A stretch of DNA of 64,000 bases from Aptenodytes patagonicus. Its lineage: Eukaryota; Chordata; Aves; Sphenisciformes; Spheniscidae. Both the position numbers and the translations under genes were made by a program. The notes under the pieces were generated by a model. It did no database searches. It saw only the letters and a program-made list of their open reading frames with translations, and was not told where the DNA came from. The DNA is taken from NCBI RefSeq assembly GCF_965638725.1, contig NC_134958.1, forward strand, positions 13,829,464 through 13,893,463, given 5' to 3'. Within the stretch, counting starts at the first letter, position 1. Each line of letters starts with the position of its first letter. This document shows positions 35,801 to 54,885 of this stretch, piece after piece.

Positions 35801-38800
35801 CGACTGTCACGTCCTAGAAATATCACTGAGAGACAAAACTAGGGGGAACAGGCGATTTTCCAAGGGAGAGATCCACTGTAATCACACTGGCTGTGAGAAC
35901 ATTATCCCCGGCCAGCTCTCATCAGCTGCGTTTTATTTTTTTACATATTAAGCTATGATCAGATCAGATCTGCCCTTCCTTGCATTACGTTCTGAGGCTG
36001 CTAGATAGACTGTAAATTGCTTACCACATTGAATGACCTAAATATTCATCGTAGTAGTACAGCAGCTCAAAGGAATCAATCTGCAATGCAACGAAAAGAG
36101 ATTTAAAAGGGCAGAGGAAACAGGACGCTATTAAATAAGAACAAGCAATTAATTATTTTTTTTTAAGTACTTGTATAAAACACAGCCTCTTTACCAGTGT
36201 CTCTGGCTTCAGGTTCTTGATGATGGGATTCTCTCTTACAGACAGATGGTGCTGGTAGCCACTGAAAATCAGGCGATGGTTTACGGAGTCTCCGACCAAG
36301 TGGATGCTGGCTCCCATGACAAACATGATGATGCTGACGTAGACCATTGATCTCGGTAAGGTCTTGGGGGATCTCTCGATGAGCTAAAAACACAGAAACA
36401 TGTTGAACAGCGAGGAGGTACCAGCAGAGACACGTGACAAGTTCTGCTCTCTCTGACTTCACGGTGCTTTGCAAAAACCATCTAAACCCAAGCAGGGGCT
36501 TGCAGAAAGCTGCAGGTTGTGCTGCCGTAGTGGGTGTGAGCTGCTGCCTGCGATGGCTGGCACCCTGCCGGGGAAAACACAGTCATCCCCCTGGCGAAAG
36601 CAGTGCGACTGCACCAGAACAAACTTCCCTGATTGCAGCCGCTTTCCTAAACACATCCCAGACACGTTTCCACCAGCCTATGTGGCTTTCAGGTTTGAGT
36701 ACACGCTTTATCCCTGTTTACAACAATAAAACCACATTTTTTGCCCTTGTTAAACCTTTCTGCAAAGCAGCACCCTTAACCTGAGTCAATGCTTAGACCG
36801 AATCAGTGATCCAGTGATCACTGTACTTCCAATACAGTACTCAAAGCAATTTCTTCACCAGATGTGATCAAAACCGATTAATGAGAAACAAAAAGGCAGC
36901 TGCTTTCTCTAGTTCCTCTGCTGAGCGGATCTGCAAGGCTGGCTGTGCCCTCCAGTGGCGGGGAGAGCCTCCAGCAGCACTCCAGCTGAGCATACCCACT
37001 TCACTCCCCTGACTAAGAGACACTCGCTCCTTTGTAATTCTCCGCTGGATGATTTTCAGAGGAGTCTTGTTGAACTGTTTGGGGTTTTTTTTTTTCTTTC
37101 TTCCTAATGGACTCGGACTCGCCTCTCTATTTGCTTCTGAAGAGGAAGCTGCATTTAAACCCATATCTAGAAATACCTAATTACCAGCAAAACCGGTTGA
37201 GACAACCTTTTGAACACCAGCTTTAGTGATGAGCTCTCCCTGTACCATCTCATGGTCTGCTTAGGTCTGGGTGGAGGCAGGCACGTGAGGCTGGCGGGGA
37301 GCCTGGTGCAAGCTCCTGCAAGGCCAGCTGGGGACGAGGAACAGGAGCTTCTCTCCAGAAAGGAGGTCCCCGCTCAGCTTGCAAAGCGGGAAGACCTTGA
37401 AAGACGTAAATCCTAGCTCAAGCAGTTCAGGCTTTGGGTGGGACGCCAAGCTGGCCTCAGGAACCATGGGTCAGGGGGGACGCATCAGCCCAGCCCAAGG
37501 ATCAGCTGGGGCCACCTCTGCTTCCCATCTCCCTGCTGCCAAATCAGCTTTGCAGCCCTTCACAAACAGTGAAAAGCTCCTTATTTGTATTTAATTTTGA
37601 GGCTTAACTTTCCCTTTCTCTGTAACTGCTGTATGAATGTCAGAGGAGTCAGAGAGGACGAGGAGAGCAAAAGGTCCAGGAAAGCTCTTGTCTGATGGAA
37701 AAGGACGGTGGGACATGTCCTTCGAGGGAACACTGGGCAAAAGAAATGCACCCTGAATAACAAATGGATTTTTTTCTGTGCTGCCAGGGAGGTCCAAGAC
37801 AGCAAATTTTAATCTGATGAGTACCCAGCCTGCAGAAATCAGCTGTGTCAGACTGATGGGTCAGACCGAACTTCAGAGCTTTCATATCCCCCAAAGGACC
37901 GGATCCCAAATATTCCTTTTTGGCCACACCGGCATTTAAAATCTCCCAGACAGACTCATAAGAGAGAGAATCATTTACATAATTCAATTTCTAGCTAATG
38001 AAGGTTAAAATATATTTATAATTGCTTTCTTGTATCTTCTGGCTGCTAAGTATTTAATATAAGAAGATTTCTAATGATACGACAGTCTTTAACCTCATAA
38101 ATGGTTTACGCGATCCAGTGGCTGGCAGCTGAAGCAAGATAAATTCAAGCTAAAGATACAATTCTAATGTCGAAGAGCAAGTGTAATTAAGCTCTGAACA
38201 ATTTAGAAAATCTGCTGTAGCTCCAGCTGTCTCATAAGGTCTTTTAAGTCACGGACGGATGTCGTCTTAAAAATACGCTTTGGCTCAGCCAGGGAGAAGG
38301 GCTCTGACTCCTCCTGAATCCGGAGTTCCCGGGGGAAGCCATTTGCTTTGTATATGCAGGAAATTGAGTTGTATTAAGATAGTCACTGCCTTGCTCTTTA
38401 GAAGGTGGCATCACAAATTCTTTCTGGAGTGGCAAACTTCTAACGTACAGTAGGGCCGGCTCACTTGCAGGAGTTTGTGAATAACCAACATCTGTTCAAC
38501 AAGTTCCTAACAAACTCTTAGCTTTTACAAAACTGTATTGTTTGCCCTGTTTTTACAACTGGTAATATTAAAAAAAAAAAAGTAACACCTGCACCCCGAG
38601 GTTTACCTTTAGCAGAAGAAATGGTGTGATAACATTGTAAGCCATGTGGAAATAATCTCCAGCACTCGGTTTGTTTAGAGGAAACCACTCCAAAGGTAGG
38701 ATTATCTGAGGAGGGGGGGAAAAAGGCACATCAGTATATCCTCGCCACCCAGCTCATGCTTACAGCCCCGTCACTGGCTGAAAGACAGAGAGAGAGAGAA

Positions 38801-40717
38801 AATCCTTGCTTTGGACTGCCACTGCTTGCTAATTGTCAGCTTGACTTCACGTAGCTGTTAGTAACGAAGTTGGGCAGCTCTTGTGGTAAGCATCCCTAAA
38901 AGTGCAATCTGGAAGCAGGTGCTAAACGCACAGTGTATTTATATCTCAGCTGTTCAACTCCTGCAGTGCTGCCCAAAGCCGATGCCGTGAAGTTGTGTGG
39001 CCAAGCGAGCGAGCAAGGCATTCGGGGGTCCTGCAGCAGTAGATCTCTGTGAACCCTCTGCCATGTGCAGATGCCAGCAGTAAAAAAATTACTTTTGAGG
39101 GTAATGGCCACTTCTGCCCTGCATTATTTGGAGAACAGAAGTCCCAAGCTCTGGAGATACAGGCAAGGTATGGGGAAGGGCAGTAGGAACCTCTCCAGAT
39201 AACTTCTGTTATGAAAACATAAAGTTGTGGGATAGATGACGTGGAACAAGTTTCCAAGATACCTTCCCCGTGACTGGAGCAACACGCTTGGTACCAGTTA
39301 CTGACACCAGTACATCGCAGCGGTTCTCGTTTCAGGGACAGCTCCTCAAGGGCATCCCTTTGGTGTAGAAAACAGCCCATGGGTCTACAGAGGACCACCA
39401 CAGCTCTGCCCCCCTGTCCTCCACCCTAAATAAGCCAATTGCAAGCAAAGCAGCGGGCCTGCCTCTGCCACACTCACCATCGCAATGGGACGCCCAAAGT
39501 CCAGCACCCAGTTCTGCAGCGTGAAGTAGAACCACAGATCAAAATGAAACGGGGAGGTCTTGAAGGTGTCCTCGTTCTTGACCGCTCCATGCCTAGAGAT
39601 GACAGAAGTGACAGTGTCAGCCTTAAGTCGTGTAACAGGTTTCCGAGGAGGCAGGGAGCAGACTCCAGGTCTGCATCCCCACCCAAAACCTGTGCTTCCC
39701 TGGCTGCCGGCATGTCTCCGAGCTTTGGGATCTGTGGAATAACAACAAAGTTGAGAGGCCAAAGAGAGGAGGAGGCAGTACTGAAAGGCAAAGCGCTGTT
39801 AATAAAAACCGGCACATCCCCGTAAGAAGGCTCTTCCTGGCCGAGAAGTGAGCACAAAAGCAGGATGAAAGGCTTAAGTGCTGAATTAAGTGCAACTATT
39901 TTTAACTTTTGCATGACAAAGCAAAATTCAACTCCCATGGCACTTCTGAATGCTAAAAATGCATCGATGCCTGGTGGTACTCAAGCACAGGGATGCTCTG
40001 GACGCACTATCACCTTTATCTTCCACTCTGAAGATCCTCCTCCTCTGCCTCTGCAGAGCAAGGCCTGATCCAACCCGGCCGAAGTCTTTCCAACAAATAA
40101 CCCTGCAGCACCACCGGACCTTCACCTCCCTGTGGGAAAAGTGGATGAATGGCGCTCCTGCGGTGCCGAGACCAGAATGGCATCAGCCAGATCAGCCATG
40201 AGCTTGCACTACCTGAGCCCCCAGTCCAAACCCGATGGAGGAAGAGGATGGTGGTACCCTGGACAAGTCGGGGTGCCCTGGATGAGCCGGGAGAGCTGCG
40301 GCTCCCTGGAAGAGGCTGTCAAACCCTGAACCAGCTGGGGTAACCCAGGATGCCCTGGACAAGGCTGTGGTGCCGTGGCCGAGCAGGGGAACCCTACAGC
40401 AGGCTGGGGGACCCCAACCCTCCGGGATACCCTGGACAACCGCAGCATGCTGGATGGGGTGGGGTACCCCGGATGGGGCTGGGGGGCACAGGATGAGCTG
40501 GGGGGCTGGATGGGGCTGGGGTATCCTGGGGGAGCGCGGGGCAGGATGAGCCGGGCGGACTGGATGGGTCGGGGAACGGGGGAGGGGTTCCCGTCCCCGT
40601 GGCCCCCCCCGCCGCCCCTGGCCCCGCCGCTCACCTGCCCGGGTAGAGCGGCCCGCCGGGCTGGGGGGAGCCCGGGGCCGCCGCCGGGAACGGCCGCCGC
40701 CGCGCCGCGCCCTGCAT
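32810..40717 (-). CDS. CLN6: CLN6, ER transmembrane protein (complete, seven coding exons)
   Basis: CLN6 is a polytopic ER membrane protein that works with CLN8 in loading newly made lysosomal enzymes for ER exit; its loss causes a neuronal ceroid lipofuscinosis. Coding exons in transcript order are 40717-40635, 39592-39478, 38705-38607, 36383-36195, 36080-36025, 34527-34405 and 33174-32886, with the stop TAG at 32888-32886. All junctions are in phase and give 317 residues, against 311 recalled for human. Diagnostic segments are [93 protein letters not shown] and [20 protein letters not shown]. Hydrophobic spans fit about seven membrane passes. The N-terminal exon ([16 protein letters not shown]) is Ala/Pro/Arg-rich and unlike the mammalian one. 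ATG 40717 is the only ATG seen in its frame here, though its context (C at -3) is weak. The start lies in a CpG-rich region. Confidence 0.96.
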
Positions 40718-40930
40718 GTGCCCGCCCGGCTGGTCCCGGCCCCGCTCGTCCCGGTTCGTCCCGGCGCGGCTGCGCCCGGGCCCCGCCTCGGCGCCGGGGG
40801 ACGAGCGGCGGCTGCGCGGCCGGTGGCCCCGGGACCGCCCCGGCCGGGGGCGGGGGGGCCGCGGGGCGGGGGCGGCCCGGCCCGGCCCGGCCTTCCCCTC
40901 GCCGTGCTCTCCCCCGTGCAAAATCCAGGC
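40540..40930 (-). promoter_or_regulatory. CLN6: CpG-rich start region of CLN6
   Basis: Very GC-rich sequence with dense CG dinucleotides covers the first CLN6 exon and the bases just upstream. This is typical of a CpG-island promoter of a broadly expressed gene. Composition falls sharply after about 40930. Confidence 0.7.
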
Positions 40931-48154
<7,224 letters not shown>

Positions 48155-49620
48155 GCTACATAAAATCTCTCGTGGTGGTGCTATCCCGGGACGACATCAA
48201 TTGCAGACAGCAGAATACATATGTATACATGGAGTTGTTTTTCTCTTTTTTTTTTTTTTTTTTGGGGGGGGGGGGGGCGGTCCTCTGGATTCAGTCTGCA
48301 GCCTCAGTTCTCATGCAGATGTTGGGGGGAGAAAAAAAGCCACATCGTTTTCCTCTAGTCAAATCTGATGTTTGAGATTTTGGTCATTTCTTTTGATTAA
48401 AAGAATTGCTTCGTTATCTCTTGTTTTTTATAAACAAAATGAAAAGAATCCCAGTGTAACTTGTGCAGAATGTTTTGTTTCCAATACACATCTCCACTTA
48501 CGATTTGCAGCTGAATGCTTTAGGTGGTTATTTACAAAGGCACCTCTGAAAGCCCTTGTCACCGTGCTACCGAGGCAGTAGCTTTGCAAATTTTAAAACT
48601 TCTTGGAGTGAGGTGGGAAAGAACAATTGGAAATTATATGGTAGTTGGTTAAAAGTGAAGTCTCGACATACAGAGCAGTCCATTGCTCTCATACCTCACC
48701 ATCTTTTTGGGCCTTTCAGTTAGTGCTGAAGATGTTGGTAACATTTTAAAATTTTTTATTTTTTTTAAATTAAATTTTGAACAGCAGTTATCAACAGCTA
48801 CAGGCGTATGGAATGCTCTGTTAGGAAATACAGGTTTAAATTCAGCTATGGTATGTTCATCTAATAATAGTTGAAATACCAAGCTCTTCATTTACACTGC
48901 TACAGTAACTATTGAATAACTTTTGAAAAAGGAACTTGCACATTGACCTAAATGAACCGGAGTCATGGTTTCTTTTTATGTAGCTAAGTTGCTCATATAT
49001 AAAGATCATGCATGGATACCTAGAAAATTTATAGGGTATTTGTGTTTGTGTGTGTCCCAACATTTCAAAATGCTTTTAACTTGTGGGTTTTTTTGTCTCA
49101 ATGATCAACATGCACCTTTTTGACTCAAAGTATGTAAAACTGCACTCTTGGATTCCAAATGCTGTATCTTCCTAACGGAGTAGTCTGTCGCCAAAGAGAG
49201 TCTTCCTTTGGAGCGGGATACTGCTTGAAACTGGCTTTTCCAATAAGCGTGGAGTCTGTGCCTCCCTGAATTGGACTTGAGGATTTTTCATGATTTTTAC
49301 TCCTTTCATTATGAAAATCTCTATTAAAGCTGATTTTTAAAAAATTGTCCTATCATAAGATCTTTTATGATAAACAACTGATTGTATAACGCTGTTGCTT
49401 GAGAAAGTACTTCTCCTTGGTAGAAGTTGCAGATACTCCAACAGTAAAATGTCACTTGTTTTGACAGGCTACTGAAACCTCTGTTTATTTTAAATGCAGC
49501 TTTTTAACTGTCAGATGATGAAAGAATGTTCTGTAGTTTTTTTTTAAACAATCTGGGTAGAACTTTAAGGAAATATTTGGGCACACATTTCTATTTGTAT
49601 TACAAATAAATAAACATTGA
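48155..49620 (+). other. FEM1B: FEM1B 3' UTR (at least the proximal part)
   Basis: AT-rich non-coding sequence follows the stop and includes overlapping AATAAA signals at 49605-49610 and 49609-49614. A further AATAAA at 50947-50952 could give a longer form; the mammalian mRNA has a long 3' UTR. A T18 run next to a G14 run lies at 48246-48277. Confidence 0.6.
48246..48277. repeat. Adjacent T18 and G14 homopolymers
   Basis: Eighteen T followed directly by fourteen G in the FEM1B 3' UTR. Such runs are prone to length error in sequencing and to true polymorphism. Confidence 0.85.
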
Positions 49621-50959
49621 ATGTGGAATTAGCTTGTAACTCTTAATTTTTGTCTAGTGCCAAGCAGAATAACACTGCTTAGATTGTATGATACCGTAAG
49701 TGCTGGCTGTTGTGTTTCCTTAAAGGTAAAAGCTTTAGAAATACTCTGTCTTCTAAGCTGCAAACTTTACTCTGCTAGAAACTAGCTCCTAAAATGAAAA
49801 ATGTGTCTGTCGTATCTCAGGTAGGTTGGACTACTGCACTTAAAAAACATGACTTGCAGTCGAACGCCAGGCGAAATGGCAAAGCCAAATTCAGCCACCG
49901 GGGGCCTTAATGCAAGTGGGTGTTGTCAAACAGTTGGGAAGGTATTAGTGTTCCTGTAAAGTGGTACCCTAAGTGTCTTCCTCCTGCATGCCGAGATGTA
50001 TTCATCTGAAGTCATCAGGAAAGCTGCAGTTTTGTATTTTGCTGAGAATTTACGGTGGTGATTTTTCGCCTGGCTGTTGGAAATGCAAAAAAATGTTTAA
50101 GTCGCTGTGGCTCATCGCGAGAACGGGGGAATGCTTTTAGTCTCCCATTTTGGGATTGTGTCTGTTACTGCTAAAGCTTCGAATCTGAAACTCGAACAAC
50201 TTCAGAACACGCACCAGATGATTATTATTTAGCTAGTAAAGTCACTGGTAGCTGACTCAGTTAAAATTAACCAATGTATGAATCGGTGTGTACGTGTTAC
50301 AGAAAAAAAGTCTTCTGATATACTGTGCCACACGCTTCAAACAGAGCTCTGATGCCTTGCTGTTCCTTGTTACACTTGCACACTAATAATTCATGATGTG
50401 CATGGAGTTAAAAACGAGAGTCGGTGGTCCTTGAGTCTGACTGGAGTGGGAGTCGGGGGAGAGAGGGGAGAGGGCTGAACCCTTTCAGCAACTAATACTG
50501 CTTGCTGTGTAACAAAGCATCCTGGATTGGAAATCATTACAAGATGCTGTATCATTGATTAAGACAGTATTTCCTTGCGCTGTTTATTTTGTTCTCAGGA
50601 TCTGTTTCTGACATGGAGTAATTTAAGTGTTGTGTTCTTGTGAAATATCTGTATAAAACTGTTCTTGGAACAAACGTGCATGCTTGAAATATCTGTAGGT
50701 AATAATAAGGTGAAGGAAGCTGCTCCTCCCACAATTCTGCTTTTTTAATAAGAAAAAAAGTTACACCAAACGATCTTGTGGAAAAGCTGCTGCTTCCTCC
50801 CTTCCTGTAGCTTTGTTCTGATCCTTTCCCGCTTTTGGCTCCGTTGCAGGATTATTTGCTGAGGTTCTGCTTTGTTCATGCCGTTCCTGGGATGATTTCA
50901 ATACGTGAAGACCTGAAGAGAGAGGATGCTGTTACCCAGAAGCAGCAATAAAACTTCTT

Positions 50960-52600
50960 GTCGGTAGATTGCAAAACACTTTATAAAGCGGGGGAAGGTC
51001 TGTGCTATGGAAGGAGCAGTTGATGCTAAAGCCGCTCCTGCCTCAGGTGTGGTCCCTAGTCTTTGTCCTGGTTCCTGACGAAGACAGGTTCCTGCTTGTC
51101 TGCAGCCTGGGAAGGTGGCATCGTGCACGTGCTGTTCTGCCGCCCTTGCTGTGGCAGTAAAAGCTCTTGGCCAAAGGGTAGGAAAAAACCGGCGGGTGCC
51201 TGTTTCTGCACGCCTGTGGGTGCAGCAAAGTCCATCACGGGTCTCGGCGTCCCGGGACCTTCCCTCTCCTTAGCCTGGAAATTTTTTTTTCAAGCATTAA
51301 AAGCTGAAAGAGTGCACTCGCTCTCTTTGAGGGAGTTATTTAAAGGTCTTGAAAAAGTCTGTGCAAACCCCACAGCTGCTCCTTTCACTGGGAAAAAGGA
51401 GCTGCGTGACGTCCCCTCTGCCAGGGACGAGGTGTGTGTGTGCCTGTAGGTGGTGGTCTGTTAGTTACAGAGCTGGCTCAGCGCAGAGAGCTGCTGTTGG
51501 AGAGCAGACCGGCTTTTAAAAATACACCTTGCTGAGGCCAGCCCACACTCAGCGGGCTGCTGAGAAAACCCTTGGCCCTGCTTGCCGGTGTCTCGGAACC
51601 TCTGTCTGGAGGGATGTGCTCGGGGAGGCGAGTTCCCAAGCAGAAGGGCAGTGCTGCTGCACACGGAGGGAGCTGCAGCTGGCATTTCACACACTCATCT
51701 TTGGGTGAGCTACGCTTATACCATGGTCCTTAGGTGGTGATGAGAGCCCTAGCTGGTTCTGGCATCATGCAGCTGTGTGAAAATCTGTTTTTCCACATTT
51801 ATTGCATAGGTTTCTACATCTTCTCCGTGGAGGCAACCACTGCTCAGGTCTACCCTAGAGCCTCAGCATCAGCAAACAGGGGAAAGCACTTGGCTTAGTA
51901 AAGAAAACTGTTTTCTGAAAACAAGTCACTTTTATTTTTTTCAAACAACGGGACTCAAGTTTTGTGTTTGGCAGGGATTGCACACCAGCCCCATCGCTGC
52001 TGCTGCTGCACGGTGCCCTGTGCCAGCCCGGTGGGGGAGCGGTGGTCCCACAGACGTGGCTCTGTGGGGACCCCCCCAGCCTCGAGCCCCGTCCCCCCCC
52101 TGTGTCAGCGATGCCTGTTTGCTCCGGTCCCCCCTGCATGAGCCTGAGTTTGTGAACCGAAGTAACTGTGCGGAGTAGCTCGATCACTTTACCTGCACTG
52201 TTTTGAGTTAAATTGATAAAAGCTGTTGGTGTAAGTAGCTTTAACCAGGTTCTCAGTAGTTACAAACCCTCTTTACGTTTTCAGAGAAGTGCTGATGCTT
52301 TGATGCCCAGTTTAGGTAAGGAGCAGCCTGCGGCAGGGCTCGTGTCCCACGGGGTGGCTGTCCTCCCCGGGCACCCCGAGCCCCCACGCTGCAGAGAGAA
52401 ATTGGAATTGTGTTCCTGGAGTGTTTTGACTGAATGGGAATGAAAATGCAGCTTCCCTTCCCGCGAGGGCACAGAGCGGCTGTCGCACACCCGCCATCCG
52501 TCTGCGGCAGAGGTACGGCCCCATGCCTTGGCGGGGGACAGGCGGCAGGTAGCGATGGGCGACAGCCGCTGCCCCGGGCCCTGGGATGCTGCTGGGCGGG
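50960..52600. other. Convergent intergenic region between FEM1B and ITGA11, left part
   Basis: Non-coding sequence of mixed composition lies past the distal FEM1B polyadenylation candidate. Open frames are short and resemble nothing known. No repeat family was recognised. Confidence 0.4.
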
Positions 52601-52609
52601 AGGTATGTG

Positions 52610-53090
52610 TACATGGACAGTATAGAAATATATATGTATATATGTACACACACACAAACAAATGCACATATACATGCACACACATATATGCCTATACGTA
52701 TATACAGACACACTTTTTTTTGTATACACACACATACATAAGCATGTACACACATGTATACACACACACACACACACACAGAGACAGACCCTAGCTGGTG
52801 CACAGTGTCCCCTGTGACCACAGCTTCCCAAAGCTGCAGGTTGGAGGTGCTCTCTCTCTCGAACCCACACACGCTGATATGCTTATACCACACACATATA
52901 TACACACACATATATGTAGATACACATTCACACACAAACACATGTATGTAAACACACACACACACATACACCCCCCCAAGCTGGTGCACCATCTTGCCTG
53001 CGAGCATGGTTTCCCAAAGCTGGAGGATATGTATACACAGAGAGAGAGAGAACATAAACAATATATATACACACACACACATGTGTATGC
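52610..53090. repeat. CA/TA microsatellite block containing a degenerate tandem duplication
   Basis: Interrupted (CA)n and (TA)n runs span the block. Embedded are two copies of a 48-base non-simple segment beginning AGCTGGTGCAC and containing TTCCCAAAGCTG, starting at 52793 and 52979 (186 bases apart), about three quarters identical by eye. Each is followed by more CA/TA repeat, so the unit is a unique segment plus microsatellite, duplicated in tandem. Confidence 0.75.
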
Positions 53091-53099
53091 CCTTATATG

Positions 53100-53964
53100 T
53101 GGCTCTGGAGATGGACAGCAGCGGGAGAGCACCCACCACCCCCCATGTCCCTGGGGATGCCCCGCTGAAGGATCCCGCCCAGCCCTTGCTGACCTTCAGC
53201 TATTTCCCTTGCTGGTGCTGCAGGTATCTAAAGCCTGGGGAGGGACCGTGTGGGGGCTCAGGGGGAGACATGCGGCCGCTATTTTCATAGCACCGAGGGC
53301 TGAGATGTTTTTGGGCAAAGCCTTGAAAAGCTGTTTATTTTTTTCCTCGCAATAAAAGGTTGGAAAGGCACCGTCAGTAGTCCTCATGCATCCTGCCTCT
53401 GTGCTTTCAACAGCAACAGGGAAAGTTGGTTGAGCGTGAAGAGGGAGAAAAAATAAATCTGCAAAATTTAGTCTCTTTGGAGCCATGAGAGCACTGGCAG
53501 TGCCAACATTGCCCTGGACTCACGGAGCCCCAAGCACCCACCCTGGTACCTGCATGTGGATTTCGGCTCTCCGGGTTAGCCCTGCACCCCAGCCGGGCCC
53601 CCCAGGACAAACGAGACCCGAATCAGCCAGAAACTCTGACACTAACAACTCCCATTCAAGGTGAGGATGCTAGCAATGAAAAATCAGATTTTTTCCCCTA
53701 TTTTGTACAATTCATGGGGCTGATTCTGCAGCAACATCTTCCTCCAGGCTCACAAAGGCACTGGGGGCTGCACGCCGGCCGCTTGTCCCACCTGACAGCA
53801 TCCTTTAAAAACAGGCTGCAAAAAACTTGCATCCCACAATAAATAAGTGGAGGAAAAAGTCTGAGCCCTGTCCTCCTCCGCTGCGTCCCAGAGGGGTGCG
53901 AGCAGCTCTCGCTCGTGTCCAGCTGAGCCATGGAAGTGGGCTAGCACAGAAGGGGAGTAGAGGC
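53100..53964. other. Convergent intergenic region next to the ITGA11 3' end
   Basis: No gene recognised. A minus-strand AATAAA at 53334-53339 could be a distal ITGA11 polyadenylation signal, but a nearer ATTAAA exists at 53989-53994. Confidence 0.35.
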
Positions 53965-54885
53965 TATTCATTTTTAAAATACTGTATTTTTAATCCTTAA
54001 AAAATACTAGGACAGTATTTAACAAACTTCATTACACATCCGGTGGACATATGCTTTCTTTTCATCCATAAAATTAATATTAGCATAAATAATTCTGTTA
54101 TGCAAAAAGAAAGATTTTTGTCAAACAGCACCGATCATCCGGTTTCGCGTGACACCAAGTATGTACAATTATAATACACGTGCGGATCCTTGCTGGACAC
54201 AAGCTCTTCGAAACTGCTCAGTTTGTAGAAAACACTTCAAACTGGGTTTTGATTTTTTTTTTAGGTTTTTGATTTTTTTTTTTTCTCCTTTGCTTAAACA
54301 GGTAAATATTTTTAAAATAAGTATGTACAGCTGGACACTGGAGATTTGCATTAAGGTGCTTTAATTTGCTATCATTTGTATTCAGTGCATTAAGAAGAAG
54401 GCAAATTAAAATCTCCACCCAATTGCTCCGGTTAACGAATGCAACACAGTTCGAGAGCCGCGGCCAGCAAAGCCCGGGGGTTTGCTACAGCTCAGCCATG
54501 GGAATGAGCAATCCTCGTTTTTTAAGGATATTATTTTTTAAAGATTTTTGCAGCCCCGCGGTTTGCCTCAAGTGATGGGGCACGTTGCTTCGGTGGCCCC
54601 TCTGTCCCCATGCCTTTGCCACCTCATTGCAAACCCAGTTTGAAGCTCCTCTTGCTGTGGCACAGGGCCACGAGTAGGGGTTGGGGATTTTGGTATGTGT
54701 AGGGGGGGCTTTTTTTGGCTTTTGGACCTGTTTAGGTGATTTCACACAAAGGGGTGTACTCTTGTCTTGATGCAAACCCCGGCTCAGCACCCAAATCCCT
54801 CGCCATCGAGGCGAACCTCTGTTCCGTAACTGGTGAGGGGCTGGGAGGGGGTGCGGGGGGGGGGAAGCCGGCGGCCCCGGCAGCA
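53965..54885 (-). other. ITGA11: Probable ITGA11 3' UTR
   Basis: Sequence after the ITGA11 stop is AT-rich, with a minus-strand ATTAAA at 53989-53994 as a possible end. The length of about 0.9 kb is inferred from this signal alone. Confidence 0.4.

Noticed and set aside
52253-53355. Long frames encoding Cys/Val/Tyr-rich or Thr/His-rich proteins
   Set aside because: They are translations of CA/TG microsatellites and mirror each other on the two strands.
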